This document shows positions 16,847 to 25,350 of a stretch of 64,000 nucleotides of DNA, piece after piece. Position 1 is the first letter of the stretch, and each line of letters opens with the position of its first letter. The stretch covers positions 1 to 64,000 of the forward strand of contig JAOTXT010000008.1 of NCBI GenBank assembly GCA_029862205.1, written 5' to 3'. Under the pieces are notes generated by a model. The model was not told the origin of the DNA. It did not search any database and saw only the letters and a program-made list of their open reading frames with translations. The DNA comes from Paracoccaceae bacterium. Its GTDB lineage: Bacteria; Pseudomonadota; Alphaproteobacteria; Rhodobacterales; Rhodobacteraceae. A program made the translations under genes and the position numbers.

Positions 16847-19800
16847 TCACCCCCCGAACACCATCAGCAGATCCTTCGCGTCCACCTGGGTGCCCGCGGG
16901 CGCCACGATGCGCTCGATCACGCCGTCGCGCTCGGCATGCAGCGCGGTCTCCATCTTCATCGCCTCCAGGGTCAGCAGCATGTCGCCCGCATGGACCAGT
17001 TGGCCCTGGACCACCGCCACCGAGCCGACGATGCCGGGCATGGGCGAGGCCACGTGGTTCGGGTTGCCGTCCTCGGCCTTCTCGGCCTTGGCGTGGCTGG
17101 CCGTGTAGCGCTTGTCCTCGATCCGGATCGTGCGGGGCTGGCCATTGAGCTCGTAGAAAAGCCGCACGGCGCCCTTCTCGTCTGGCTCCGAGATGGTCAG
17201 CAGCCGGATCACCAGGGTCACGCCAGGCCTCAGATCCACAAGGATTTCTTCGCCCGGAACCATGCCGTAGAAGAAGGTCGGCGTCGGCAGCACGCGCACC
17301 GGGCCGAAATCGCGGCGCCGGCCCATGTAGTCGAGGTAGACCTTCGGATACATCAGGTAGGAGCAGAGGTCCTCGTCATCGACGGTGATGCCGGTCATCT
17401 GGTCCTCGGCCTCGGCCCGCGCGGCCTCGATGTCCACCGGCGCCATTTGGCTGCCGGGGCGCACGGTGATCGGCTCGGCCCCCTTCAGGACCTTCTTCTG
17501 CAAGGCCTCCGGAAACCCCCTCGGCGGCTGGCCCACATCGCCCCGGAAGAACGTCACCACCGAATCCGGGAAGGCGACATCCACCTCCGGGTCCTCCACG
17601 TCCTCGCGGGTCAGCCCGGCCGCCACCATGCTCAGCGCCAGGTCGCCCACGGTCTTGGCGATCGGCGTGACCTTGATCACGTCGCCGAACATCGCGTTGA
17701 CCTCCGCATAGGCCCGCGCCACATCATGCCAGCGGTCCTCCAACCCCATCGCCCGAGCCTGCGCCCGCAGGTTTGTTACCTGGCCGCCTGGCATTTCGTG
17801 CAGATAGACCTCCGCGGTGCCTGATCGCATGTCGGACTCGAAGCCCGCATACATGGCCCGGACCTCCTCCCAATAGGACGAGATATCGCGCACCGCATCC
17901 AGGTTCAGCCCGGTCTCGCGCTCCTGATGCTGCAAGGCCGCGACGATCGAGCCCAAGGGCGGCTGCGAGGTCAGGCCCGAGAACGCATCCATCGCCGCAT
18001 CCGCCGCGTCCACCCCGGCCTCGGCCGCGGCCAGGACCGATGCCGCCGAGATGCCGCTGGTGTCGTGGGTGTGGAAGTGGATCGGGATCGCGATCTCGCC
18101 CTTCAGCGCCTCGACCAGCACTTTCGCCGCCGCCGGTTTGACCAGCCCGCCCATATCCTTGATGCAAAGCACATGGGCGCCAGCGGCCTCCAACTCCTTG
18201 GCAAGCCCCACGTAGTAGCCCAGTGAATACTTCGCCCGCGCCGGGTCGTGGATGTCGCCCGTGTAACAGACCGCCGCCTCGCAAATCTTGCCGCTTTCCA
18301 ACACGGCATCCATGCAGACCCGCATGTTCTCGACCCAGTTCAGCGGATCGAAGATGCGGAAGACGTCGATCCCGGTCGCCGCCGCGCGGTGGACGAACTT
18401 CTCGACCACGTTGTCCGCGTAATTGGTGTAGCCGACCCCGTTCGAGGCCCGGATCAGCATCTGGGTCAGCAGGTTCGGCATGGTGCGCCTCAGTTCCCGT
18501 AGCCGTTGCCAGGGGCATTCCTGCAGGAACCGGTAGGCGACGTCGAAGGTCGCGCCGCCCCAGCACTCGACCGAGAAAAGCTGAGGCAGGTTATGGGCAT
18601 AGGCCGGGGCCACGCGCACCATGTCGAGCGAGCGCATCCGCGTCGCCAGCAGCGACTGGTGCCCGTCGCGCATCGCGGTATCGGTGATCAACAGGCGCTT
18701 CTCGGCCAGCATCCAGTCGGCCACCGCTTTCGGCCCCTTCTGGTCCAGAAGCTGCTTGGTCCCCGGCGGCACGTCCGACACCAGATTGGCGGGCGGCGCA
18801 GGCTGGTGGGCGCGGGCGGGAGGGCGCGGGCGGCCTTCGGTCTCCGGGTTCCCGTTGACCGTGACCTCGCCGATATAGGTGAGCAGCTTGGTCGCCCGGT
18901 CGCGGCGGCGCTTGAACTCGAAAAGCTCCGGCGTCGTGTCGATGAACGTGGTCGTGTAGCTCATGTCCCGGAAGGACGGGTGCTGCAGCAGGTTCTCGAC
19001 AAAGACCAGGTTGGTGGCGACGCCCCGGATGCGGAACTCGCGCAAGGCCCGGTCCATCCGCCGGATCGCCTCTTCAGGCGTCGGTGCCCAGGCGGTGACC
19101 TTTTCCAGGAGCGAGTCGTAGTAGCGGGTGATCACCGCGCCGGAATAGGCGGTGCCGCCATCCAGCCGGATGCCGAACCCGGTCGCGCCCCGATAGGCAG
19201 TGATCCGGCCGTAATCGGGGATGAAATTGTTCAGCGGGTCCTCGGTGGTAATCCGGCATTGCAGCGCGTGGCCCTTCAGGGTCACGTCCTCCTGGCGCGC
19301 GATCCCGGTTGCTTCGGCGATGGTCGCGCCCTGGGTGATCCGGATCTGCGCCTTGACGATGTCGATGCCGGTCACCTCCTCGGTCACCGTGTGTTCGACT
19401 TGGACCCGCGGATTGACCTCGATGAAGAAGAACGCGCCAGTATCCGCGTCCTGCAGGAACTCGATCGTGCCGGCACATTGGTAGTTGGCGTGGCGCGCGA
19501 TCCGGAGGCCCAGGTCGCAGATCTCGTCTCTCTTGGCGTCGTCCAGATAGGGGGCTGGCGCCCGCTCGACCACCTTCTGATTGCGCCGCTGGACCGAGCA
19601 ATCGCGCTCGAAGAGGTGGTAGACATTCCCGTGGTGGTCGCCCAGGATCTGCACCTCCACATGGCGGGCGCGCTGGATCATGCGTTCCAGATAGCCCTCG
19701 CCATTGCCGAAGGCGGCCTCGGCCTCGCGGCGGCCCTCATTGACCTTGGCCTCCAGCTCGTCCGGGCTCAGGATCGGCCGCATCCCGCGCCCGCCGCCGC

Positions 19801-20302
19801 CCCAACTCGCCTTCAGCATCATCGGGTAGCCGACCTCGTCGGCCATGGCGCGGATCGCGTCCATATTGCCGTCCGGCTCCGGCAGGACGGGGCTGGCCGG
19901 GATCACCGGCACGCCCGCGGCGATCGCCGCCTGACGCGCGCTGGCCTTGTCGCCCAGCATCCGCATGGTCTCGGCCTTGGGTCCGATAAACGCGATGCCT
20001 GCCGCCGCGCAGGCATCGACGAAGGCGGGGTTCTCCGAGAGCAGCCCATATCCCGGATGGATCGCGTCCGCCCCGCAATCCTTTGCCACCTGGACGATCG
20101 ACTCGATGTCCAGATAGGCCGCCACCGGCCCCTTGCCGGCCCCCACCTGATAGGCCTGGTCCGCCTTGAAGCGGTGGAGGCTCAGCTTGTCCTCCTCGGC
20201 AAAAATCGCGACGGTTTCCTTGCCCAGCTCGTTGGCGGCCCGCAGCACGCGGATCGCGATCTCGCCCCGGTTGGCGACGAGGATCTTTCGGAATTCGGTC
20301 AT
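16847..20302 (-). CDS. pyc: Pyruvate carboxylase
   Basis: A 1151-residue single-chain biotin enzyme that carboxylates pyruvate to oxaloacetate (anaplerosis, gluconeogenesis). Domains in order: biotin carboxylase with ATP-grasp (FRKILVANRGEIAIRVLRA; IEVNPRVQVEHTVTEEVTG; KVVERAPAPYLDD), carboxyltransferase beginning near LLITDTAMRDGHQSLLATR with metal-binding HFHTHDT, the allosteric/linker region, and a C-terminal biotinyl domain with EAMKMET, Lys1116 being the biotin site. Length is typical. The start is the ATG at 20302, where family homology begins; the frame extends 32 codons further upstream without coding character. It is monocistronic and convergent with the cyclase gene. Confidence 0.97.
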   Translation of the reverse strand: MTEFRKILVANRGEIAIRVLRAANELGKETVAIFAEEDKLSLHRFKADQAYQVGAGKGPVAAYLDIESIVQVAKDCGADAIHPGYGLLSENPAFVDACAAAGIAFIGPKAETMRMLGDKASARQAAIAAGVPVIPASPVLPEPDGNMDAIRAMADEVGYPMMLKASWGGGGRGMRPILSPDELEAKVNEGRREAEAAFGNGEGYLERMIQRARHVEVQILGDHHGNVYHLFERDCSVQRRNQKVVERAPAPYLDDAKRDEICDLGLRIARHANYQCAGTIEFLQDADTGAFFFIEVNPRVQVEHTVTEEVTGIDIVKAQIRITQGATIAEATGIARQEDVTLKGHALQCRITTEDPLNNFIPDYGRITAYRGATGFGIRLDGGTAYSGAVITRYYDSLLEKVTAWAPTPEEAIRRMDRALREFRIRGVATNLVFVENLLQHPSFRDMSYTTTFIDTTPELFEFKRRRDRATKLLTYIGEVTVNGNPETEGRPRPPARAHQPAPPANLVSDVPPGTKQLLDQKGPKAVADWMLAEKRLLITDTAMRDGHQSLLATRMRSLDMVRVAPAYAHNLPQLFSVECWGGATFDVAYRFLQECPWQRLRELRRTMPNLLTQMLIRASNGVGYTNYADNVVEKFVHRAAATGIDVFRIFDPLNWVENMRVCMDAVLESGKICEAAVCYTGDIHDPARAKYSLGYYVGLAKELEAAGAHVLCIKDMGGLVKPAAAKVLVEALKGEIAIPIHFHTHDTSGISAASVLAAAEAGVDAADAAMDAFSGLTSQPPLGSIVAALQHQERETGLNLDAVRDISSYWEEVRAMYAGFESDMRSGTAEVYLHEMPGGQVTNLRAQARAMGLEDRWHDVARAYAEVNAMFGDVIKVTPIAKTVGDLALSMVAAGLTREDVEDPEVDVAFPDSVVTFFRGDVGQPPRGFPEALQKKVLKGAEPITVRPGSQMAPVDIEAARAEAEDQMTGITVDDEDLCSYLMYPKVYLDYMGRRRDFGPVRVLPTPTFFYGMVPGEEILVDLRPGVTLVIRLLTISEPDEKGAVRLFYELNGQPRTIRIEDKRYTASHAKAEKAEDGNPNHVASPMPGIVGSVAVVQGQLVHAGDMLLTLEAMKMETALHAERDGVIERIVAPAGTQVDAKDLLMVFGG

Positions 20303-20464
20303 GGGCGGGGTCCAGCAAGGCCAATGGTCACCCAGCGGAATAACGGCGCAGCGTGGCAGGGGCAAGGCGGCGGAGCCGCCGATCGCGCCCGAAACCATTT
20401 TTCATCCGCTTACCGGGCGGGATAGGCTGTGCCGATGATCGGAGACCGGAGAGTGAGGCCCACG

Positions 20465-21352
20465 ATGACCCGCTATGATGCGCTGATGGACCGGATCAGC
20501 CGCGGCGCGCGCATCCTGATCGACGGCGCGACCGGCACCGAGCTCGAGGATCGCGGCGTGGCCGCCAGCGACGAAGCCTGGACCGGCGGCGCGGCGCTGA
20601 CCCATCCGGACATCCTGCGCGGGATCCACGAGGACTATCTGCGGCTTGGCGCCGAAATTGTGATCTCGAACACCTTTGGCGCCACCCGCCACGCGCTCGA
20701 GGATGCGGGGCTGGGCGCGCAATTCGACGACCTGAACCGGCTGGGCGTGGAAATTGCCCGCGATGCGCGGGAGAAGGCCGGCACACCCCAGGCCCTGGTG
20801 GCGGGCGGCATCTCATACTGGTCCTGGACCGAGCGGCACCCGCCCTTGGAGCAGCTCCGCTCGGATGTGGCGCGTCAGGCGCGGGTGATGGCCGAGGCCA
20901 GCGCCGATCTGCTCATGCTCGAGATGATGGTCGATATCGACCGAATGCTGGTCACGCTGGAAGCGGCGCGCAGCAGCGGCCTGCCGGTCTGGGTCGGGCT
21001 GACCTGTGAGCCCGACCAGACGGGTCGCATCTGCCTGCGCAATGGCGAGCCGCTGAGCGATGCCCTGATCGCGCTCAGCGGCCTCGACGTGCCTCTCATC
21101 AGTATCATGCACAGCCATGTGAACCATATTGATGCCAGCCTGGACGTGACCGAGCGCCATTGGCACGGGGCCACCGGCGTCTATGCCCATGCGGGCGGGC
21201 ATAGCGGCGAGGCTTGGATCGAGGACAATATGTGCCCGCCAGCGGCCTATGCCGCCGCATGCCAGCGCTGGCTCGGCCGGGGCGTCCAGGTGATCGGCGG
21301 CTGCTGCGGCTTCGGCGTCGCGCATATGAAAGCGGTGCGTGACATCATGTAG
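20465..21352 (+). CDS. Homocysteine S-methyltransferase-like protein
   Basis: A 295-residue (beta/alpha)8 barrel of the homocysteine methyltransferase family (MmuM/BHMT type): ARILIDGATGTELEDRG at the N-terminus, LGAEIVISNTFGATRHAL, and the C-terminal zinc pair C280-C281 in VIGGCCGFG. The third zinc ligand, a Cys in a GxNC motif in most members, is replaced here by a His-rich ISIMHSHVNHI segment (H216/H218/H221). It may use a Cys2His site or a different methyl donor/acceptor. The ATG at 20465 has a GTGAGG upstream. It is divergent from pyc and ends at a hairpin. Confidence 0.82.
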   Translation: MTRYDALMDRISRGARILIDGATGTELEDRGVAASDEAWTGGAALTHPDILRGIHEDYLRLGAEIVISNTFGATRHALEDAGLGAQFDDLNRLGVEIARDAREKAGTPQALVAGGISYWSWTERHPPLEQLRSDVARQARVMAEASADLLMLEMMVDIDRMLVTLEAARSSGLPVWVGLTCEPDQTGRICLRNGEPLSDALIALSGLDVPLISIMHSHVNHIDASLDVTERHWHGATGVYAHAGGHSGEAWIEDNMCPPAAYAAACQRWLGRGVQVIGGCCGFGVAHMKAVRDIM

Positions 21353-21370
21353 GGCGGGATTTGTCCCGCC
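21353..21370. terminator. Hairpin terminator after the homocysteine methyltransferase-like gene
   Basis: GGCGGGA-TTTG-TCCCGCC immediately after the stop codon, between convergent genes. It belongs to the same GTAGGGCGGG-type sequence family as the hairpins at 22069-22120. Confidence 0.6.
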
Positions 21371-21372
21371 AC

Positions 21373-22053
21373 TCACCCAACCAAATGATGCTCGCGCGGC
21401 TCGACCCATTTCGCCCAAGCCGGCCGCTGCCGCAGCGGCGCATACCACCGCGCGACGTTCGGCAGGTCCGGATAGTCCAGACCATAGAGATGCCAGCGGT
21501 GGCAATGAATGCCGATGCCGATATCGCCCATGCTGAAGGTGTCCCCGGCGATGAACGGAGTCCGGCCGAGTTGCTCATCGACGATCCCGTAGAGCCGCGC
21601 CTGATCCGCATGCGCCATTGCTGCGCGCTGCGAGTCGCGCTGCTCGGGGCGCAGGCGCACATGTTCCAGGACCAGGGTGTGCTGGCTTTCGATCACTTCG
21701 TTATTGTCCCAGTCCATCCACCGGCTGGCACGCGCGAAGGTCTCGATATCATCGCCATAGAGCAGATCGGGCGCGTATTTCATCGCCAGATAGCGCGTGA
21801 TCGAGTTCGACTCGCAAAGGGTGAAGTCGCCGTCGCGGATCGTCGGCACGGTTCCCATCGGGTTCATCGCCCGGTAATCGGGCGTATCGACGATCCCATA
21901 GGGCGCATTTCCGTTCTCGATGCTGCCCCCGGCCCCCATGGTGCCGCTCGCCAGCACCAGGTCGAAGTCCAGCCCGATCTCGGCGAGCGTCCAGAGCACC
22001 CGAAGCGTCCGGGTCGAGGTGGGGCGGCCCCAGACGGTGATATTTCCAGACAT
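21373..22053 (-). CDS. Glutathione S-transferase family protein
   Basis: A 226-residue GST with an N-terminal thioredoxin-like domain (ITVWGRPTSTRTLRVLWTLAEIGLDFDLV; NPMGTVPTIRDGDFTLCESNSITRYLA, the last containing the glutathione-binding ES motif) and a helical C-terminal domain. Ser13/Ser-type residues near the N-terminus could be catalytic. Substrate unknown. GGGGGAGG precedes the ATG. It is the last gene of the minus-strand catabolic cluster but is separated from the TcuA-like gene by two hairpins, so it may be transcribed separately. Confidence 0.88.
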   Translation of the reverse strand: MSGNITVWGRPTSTRTLRVLWTLAEIGLDFDLVLASGTMGAGGSIENGNAPYGIVDTPDYRAMNPMGTVPTIRDGDFTLCESNSITRYLAMKYAPDLLYGDDIETFARASRWMDWDNNEVIESQHTLVLEHVRLRPEQRDSQRAAMAHADQARLYGIVDEQLGRTPFIAGDTFSMGDIGIGIHCHRWHLYGLDYPDLPNVARWYAPLRQRPAWAKWVEPREHHLVG

Positions 22054-22064
22054 TGCCTCCCCCG

Positions 22065-22124
22065 GTAGGGTGGGTTTTCAACCCACCGTTTGCCCATGAA
22101 CGGCGGGGTGAAACCCCGCCCTAC
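22065..22124. repeat. Two adjacent GC-rich hairpins
   Basis: GGTGGGTT-TTC-AACCCACC (22069-22087) and GGCGGGGT-GAA-ACCCCGCC (22102-22120), flanked by inverted GTAGG/CCTAC ends. This is a short intergenic palindromic repeat type; it probably also terminates transcription downstream of the TcuA-like gene. Confidence 0.6.
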
Positions 22125-23620
22125 ACTACATTTCGCCGCGCTTCCGCCGCCGCGCTTGTCCCCGCCAGCTTGCCGAAGACCGTTCCCGCCATTAGGCCGC
22201 TGCCGCCCGGATAGTTCTCGTAGAAAAGCCCGCCGACCAGCTCGCCCGCCGCATAAAGGCCCGGGATCGCCCGGTCGGTCGTGTCGATCACCGCGCCCTT
22301 CTCGTCGATCTTAAGCCCGCCGAAGGTGAAGGTGACCCCGGTCGTGGTGATGTAGGCCTCGAAAGGCGGCTCGCTGATCGGCAGCGCCCAGTTCGTCTTG
22401 TTGGGCGAAAGACCCCTGGTTGTGACGCCGTCGAGGACCGAGGGGTTGAAGTCACCCGGCTGGCAGGCCGCGTTGAACTTCCTGACCGTCGCCTTCAGCG
22501 CGTCCGCATTGATTTCCAGCCCCTCGGCCAGGTCCCGGATCGTCTCGGCGCGCACCTTGGTCACCTGACGGATGCGGTATTCGTCGCGCAGCAGCGGGAT
22601 GGTCTTGGCGTCGAAGATTTGGATCGCGGTGCGGTGCGGCTGGCCCATGATCGCCCGGCCGAACTTCACATAAGTGTGGTTCCGCAGGTCCTCGCCCTCG
22701 TCAACGAACCGCTGGCCGTGGATGTTGACCATGATCCCCCAGGGATAGGAGTGCTTCTGGAAGTTATCCAGCACCTCGCGGTCCCCATAAGGCGGCGCCG
22801 AGATGTCCCAGCCGACCGAGTGGCAGCCGGACCAATTGCCGTATGGCGCCGCGCCGATCTCGATCGCCATGCGGATGCCGTCGCCCATATTGTGCCGCGT
22901 GCCGCGCACCCGGGCCAAATCCCAGCCGGGGCCCAGATAGCGCACGCGCCATTCCGGGTTAGACTCGAACCCGCCGCAGGCGAGCACGACCGCGCGGGCG
23001 GATATCTCCTCATACCCGTCCGGCCCCCGGACCTCGACCCCGGTCACGCGGCGCTGGCGGTCCTGGATCAGCCGGGTCGCGCCCGCGCCATAGCGGATGT
23101 CGCAGCCCAGATCCGCCACCCGCTTCAGTTCGGCCTCGACCAGCCCGGCGCCACCACCGACCGCCTCGATGTTCACGCCCCCATAGAAATGGTGCTTGCC
23201 GTCAATCTCGAAGCTCTGCCGCCCGAACATCGGGATGAACCTCAGCCCATGGCCCCTCAGCCAGACCATGCCGGGCCGCGAGCCGTCGATCAGGCGCCAG
23301 GCCAGATCCTCGTCCGCCTGGTGGCGCGTCACTTTCATCAGCACGTCGTAGAAGGTGGTCCGGTCATGGACCGGCAGCACGATCCGGTCCCGCTCGGCGG
23401 GCGAGAGGTCGGTCAGCACGTCCCTGGCCGCATCGTCGATCCCGGAATGGCAAAACCGGAAGCCACCGGCGGTGAAGTAGGAATTGCCGCCCTTGTCGTC
23501 CTCGGTGGCCTTTTCCAGCACCAGCACGCTGGCCCCGTTCTCGCGCGCGGCCATGGCGGCGCAGAGGGCCGCGTTGCCCGCGCCGACCACGATGACGTCA
23601 TGAGATCCCATGGCTGCCAT
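22121..23620 (-). CDS. FAD-dependent tricarballylate dehydrogenase-like flavoprotein (TcuA family)
   Basis: A 499-residue FAD-binding_2 flavoprotein of the fumarate reductase/succinate dehydrogenase superfamily. The N-terminal dinucleotide motif is VIVVGAGNAALCAAMAA, and the C-terminus has TFGGLKIDEKGAVID...IPGLYAAGELVGGLFYENYPGGSGL, as in TcuA, which oxidises tricarballylate to cis-aconitate. Soluble, no signal peptide. Gene context (Tct transporter, aconitase X) supports oxidation of a small polycarboxylate or hydroxy/amino acid, but the real substrate is unknown. No tcuB-like electron-transfer partner is adjacent. A start at M4 (MGSHDV) is also possible. Confidence 0.82.
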   Translation of the reverse strand: MAAMGSHDVIVVGAGNAALCAAMAARENGASVLVLEKATEDDKGGNSYFTAGGFRFCHSGIDDAARDVLTDLSPAERDRIVLPVHDRTTFYDVLMKVTRHQADEDLAWRLIDGSRPGMVWLRGHGLRFIPMFGRQSFEIDGKHHFYGGVNIEAVGGGAGLVEAELKRVADLGCDIRYGAGATRLIQDRQRRVTGVEVRGPDGYEEISARAVVLACGGFESNPEWRVRYLGPGWDLARVRGTRHNMGDGIRMAIEIGAAPYGNWSGCHSVGWDISAPPYGDREVLDNFQKHSYPWGIMVNIHGQRFVDEGEDLRNHTYVKFGRAIMGQPHRTAIQIFDAKTIPLLRDEYRIRQVTKVRAETIRDLAEGLEINADALKATVRKFNAACQPGDFNPSVLDGVTTRGLSPNKTNWALPISEPPFEAYITTTGVTFTFGGLKIDEKGAVIDTTDRAIPGLYAAGELVGGLFYENYPGGSGLMAGTVFGKLAGTSAAAEARRNVV

Positions 23621-23650
23621 AGTTCCGAATGACCCGGCAGGGTCAATCGG

Positions 23651-24058
23651 TCATGTGATGGTTATTCGACCATCCTCGGCGATCTCGGCAATCCCGTCCG
23701 GCGGCAGGCTTTCCAGGCAGGTCTCGACCGTCACAACCGGAACGATCAGCCCATAGAGCCGCGCCGCCACCATGGCACCGATGGCGACGTTCACGTCACG
23801 GGCGCCGAGCAGGATCGCCGCCGGTCCGCAGCCCCTCCGGATCGCCTCGGCCACGCCTGCCGGGGTCCCCGCCGAGCCGCGGCTGCCAGGCATGGCGAGG
23901 ACCTGTCCGGCAATCTCGGACCCCCTTTGCGGATGGTGCCGGTCGATGATCCGGCCCGTCCCGGGGTCGAACCCGCCCCAGAAGCTGAGTGGCTCGTCGA
24001 GCACCAGAAGCGGCGCGCGGGCCATCCCCGGGTGCAAGACGATGCCCGTCAATTCCAT
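23651..24058 (-). CDS. Aconitase X small (swivel) subunit, DUF126
   Basis: A 135-residue aconitase X swivel domain. The conserved PGSRGSAGTPAG loop carrying the substrate-binding serine is present, together with LLVLDEPLSFWGGFDPGTG near the N-terminus. It pairs with the catalytic subunit encoded immediately upstream, overlapping it by 10 nt. In bacteria the two-subunit AcnX enzymes characterised so far include cis-3-hydroxy-L-proline dehydratases; whether this one has that activity cannot be told from sequence alone. Confidence 0.88.
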   Translation of the reverse strand: MELTGIVLHPGMARAPLLVLDEPLSFWGGFDPGTGRIIDRHHPQRGSEIAGQVLAMPGSRGSAGTPAGVAEAIRRGCGPAAILLGARDVNVAIGAMVAARLYGLIVPVVTVETCLESLPPDGIAEIAEDGRITIT

Positions 24059-25305
24059 GACGTGCTCCTCGCAACCGAACCCCGGACGGCACTCTCAACA
24101 CACTCCTCCAGCGACCCGAACGCGACCTCGATCGGTAACATGCCGGGCGCGTAATAGGCCCATTTGGCGGAATTGGTCATGACCCGGCCCTTCGCGGCGC
24201 GCACCGGTGGGGCGAAATAGGTGCAGGTATCGACCAGGATCGTGCCGCCCGCCGCCTCGATCTGATCCAGCCAGCCCTTCTGGCGCGCGAGTTCGGCGAC
24301 GAACCGGCTGGTCGAGACGTAGAGCGTGACCCCGTCCGCGACCCGGCGGCCTGCGATCAGCCCGGCCAAACGCTCGAGCTCGGTCAGCGAAAAGTGCGGC
24401 GTCCCAAGCGCGACCATCGAAACCGGCCCTTCGCCGGCGGGCGAAAGCGCGGCCCGCGCCTGGTCCAGCATCTCTCGCGTCATTGTGACGATCTCGGCGG
24501 GGTCCACACCGCCGGTCGCCGAGGCCATGTCGGGCGCCTCGGGCGTCACTCCCACCGCATGGAACAGCGCGATTCCACCCGACGCCGCCCCGGCGGCGGC
24601 GATCGCCTTGAGGCTGTCGGCCGGCGTGTCGCCCGGCAGGCCCGTGATGGCCGGAATCCGGGTGCCCGCGATCCGGCCCATCAGATAGCCGAGCAGGTGG
24701 CAGAATAGCTCGGTCCGCCGCATCTCCTCCGGAATCTCCGAGAGATCGAACCGGATCTGCGCGCGGCGACCTTCGTCGCAATGCAGCCCCGCCTCGGGAA
24801 CCCGGGCCGTCATCGCGCAGGCGACATCCAGGAAGTCGCCGTATTTGTTGGTCCGGGCGCCGATGACCGAGTTGTAATAGGCGACGGCGTTCGACTCGCC
24901 GACGATGATCTGATCGCCGAGGCCCGGGCCGCCCGGCAGCTGATAGGGCGCGCAGGTCCAGACCGGCCGCGCGCCGAGTGCTGCATAAAGCCCGGTCAGC
25001 TCCCGCGCCTCTGCCTGGCCCTCCGGGTCCTCGCCCTCGCGCGGATCGGGGCCGATCAGGGTCACCGGCACCGTGTTGGTCCAGGCGGGGATCGCGAAGC
25101 GTGCCCCGCGCTCGGTGAAGAACCGGGCAAAGTCCAGATGCGCCCGGCCGAAATAGTGGCAGGCATCAATATGGGCAAAGCCCGCGTCGATCAGTCTTGG
25201 CGCGCCTAAGATCCGGGCCGCGCCCACCACCAGCTCCATCGCGAATTGCAGGGCTTCGCCGCGCTCGCCCGCCAGCATCTCGCGGTCGGCGGGGCTCAGT
25301 TCCAT
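24049..25305 (-). CDS. Aconitase X catalytic subunit (DUF521)
   Basis: A 418-residue aconitase X large subunit, an Fe-S dependent dehydratase. The signature ESNAVAYYNSVIGARTNKYG is at 137-156, and likely cluster cysteines are C118 (WTCAPY) and C361 (DTCTYF). It is translated with the swivel subunit (10-nt overlap). The start ATG at 25305 is the third of three tandem ATGGAACTGAGCCC units and the only one in frame; the Shine-Dalgarno GGGGAG lies in front of the first unit. Translation may therefore pass through a 7-codon mini-ORF. Context suggests dehydration of a hydroxy-acid or hydroxyproline-type substrate. Confidence 0.88.
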   Translation of the reverse strand: MELSPADREMLAGERGEALQFAMELVVGAARILGAPRLIDAGFAHIDACHYFGRAHLDFARFFTERGARFAIPAWTNTVPVTLIGPDPREGEDPEGQAEARELTGLYAALGARPVWTCAPYQLPGGPGLGDQIIVGESNAVAYYNSVIGARTNKYGDFLDVACAMTARVPEAGLHCDEGRRAQIRFDLSEIPEEMRRTELFCHLLGYLMGRIAGTRIPAITGLPGDTPADSLKAIAAAGAASGGIALFHAVGVTPEAPDMASATGGVDPAEIVTMTREMLDQARAALSPAGEGPVSMVALGTPHFSLTELERLAGLIAGRRVADGVTLYVSTSRFVAELARQKGWLDQIEAAGGTILVDTCTYFAPPVRAAKGRVMTNSAKWAYYAPGMLPIEVAFGSLEECVESAVRGSVARSTSWN

Positions 25306-25333
25306 GGGCTCAGTTCCATGGGCTCAGTTCCAT
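25292..25333 (-). repeat. Triplicated 14-bp start-codon repeat with leader mini-ORF
   Basis: Three exact copies of ATGGAACTGAGCCC (minus strand). Copy 1 begins 8-9 nt after GGGGAGC and opens a 7-codon frame (M-E-L-S-P-W-N, TGA ending at 25310), whose stop is 4 nt before copy 3, the true start of the aconitase X subunit. Copy 2 opens the same short peptide in another frame. Confidence 0.85.
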
Positions 25334-25350
25334 GGGGTCAGCTCCCCGCC

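Noticed and set aside
18506..20425. 639-codon plus-strand open frame inside pyc, and similar long antisense frames at 40723-42894, 41463-43022, 26766-27911
   Set aside because: They lie opposite well-recognised genes in GC-rich DNA, give Arg/Gly/His-rich compositions and show no family motifs, so they are shadow frames.
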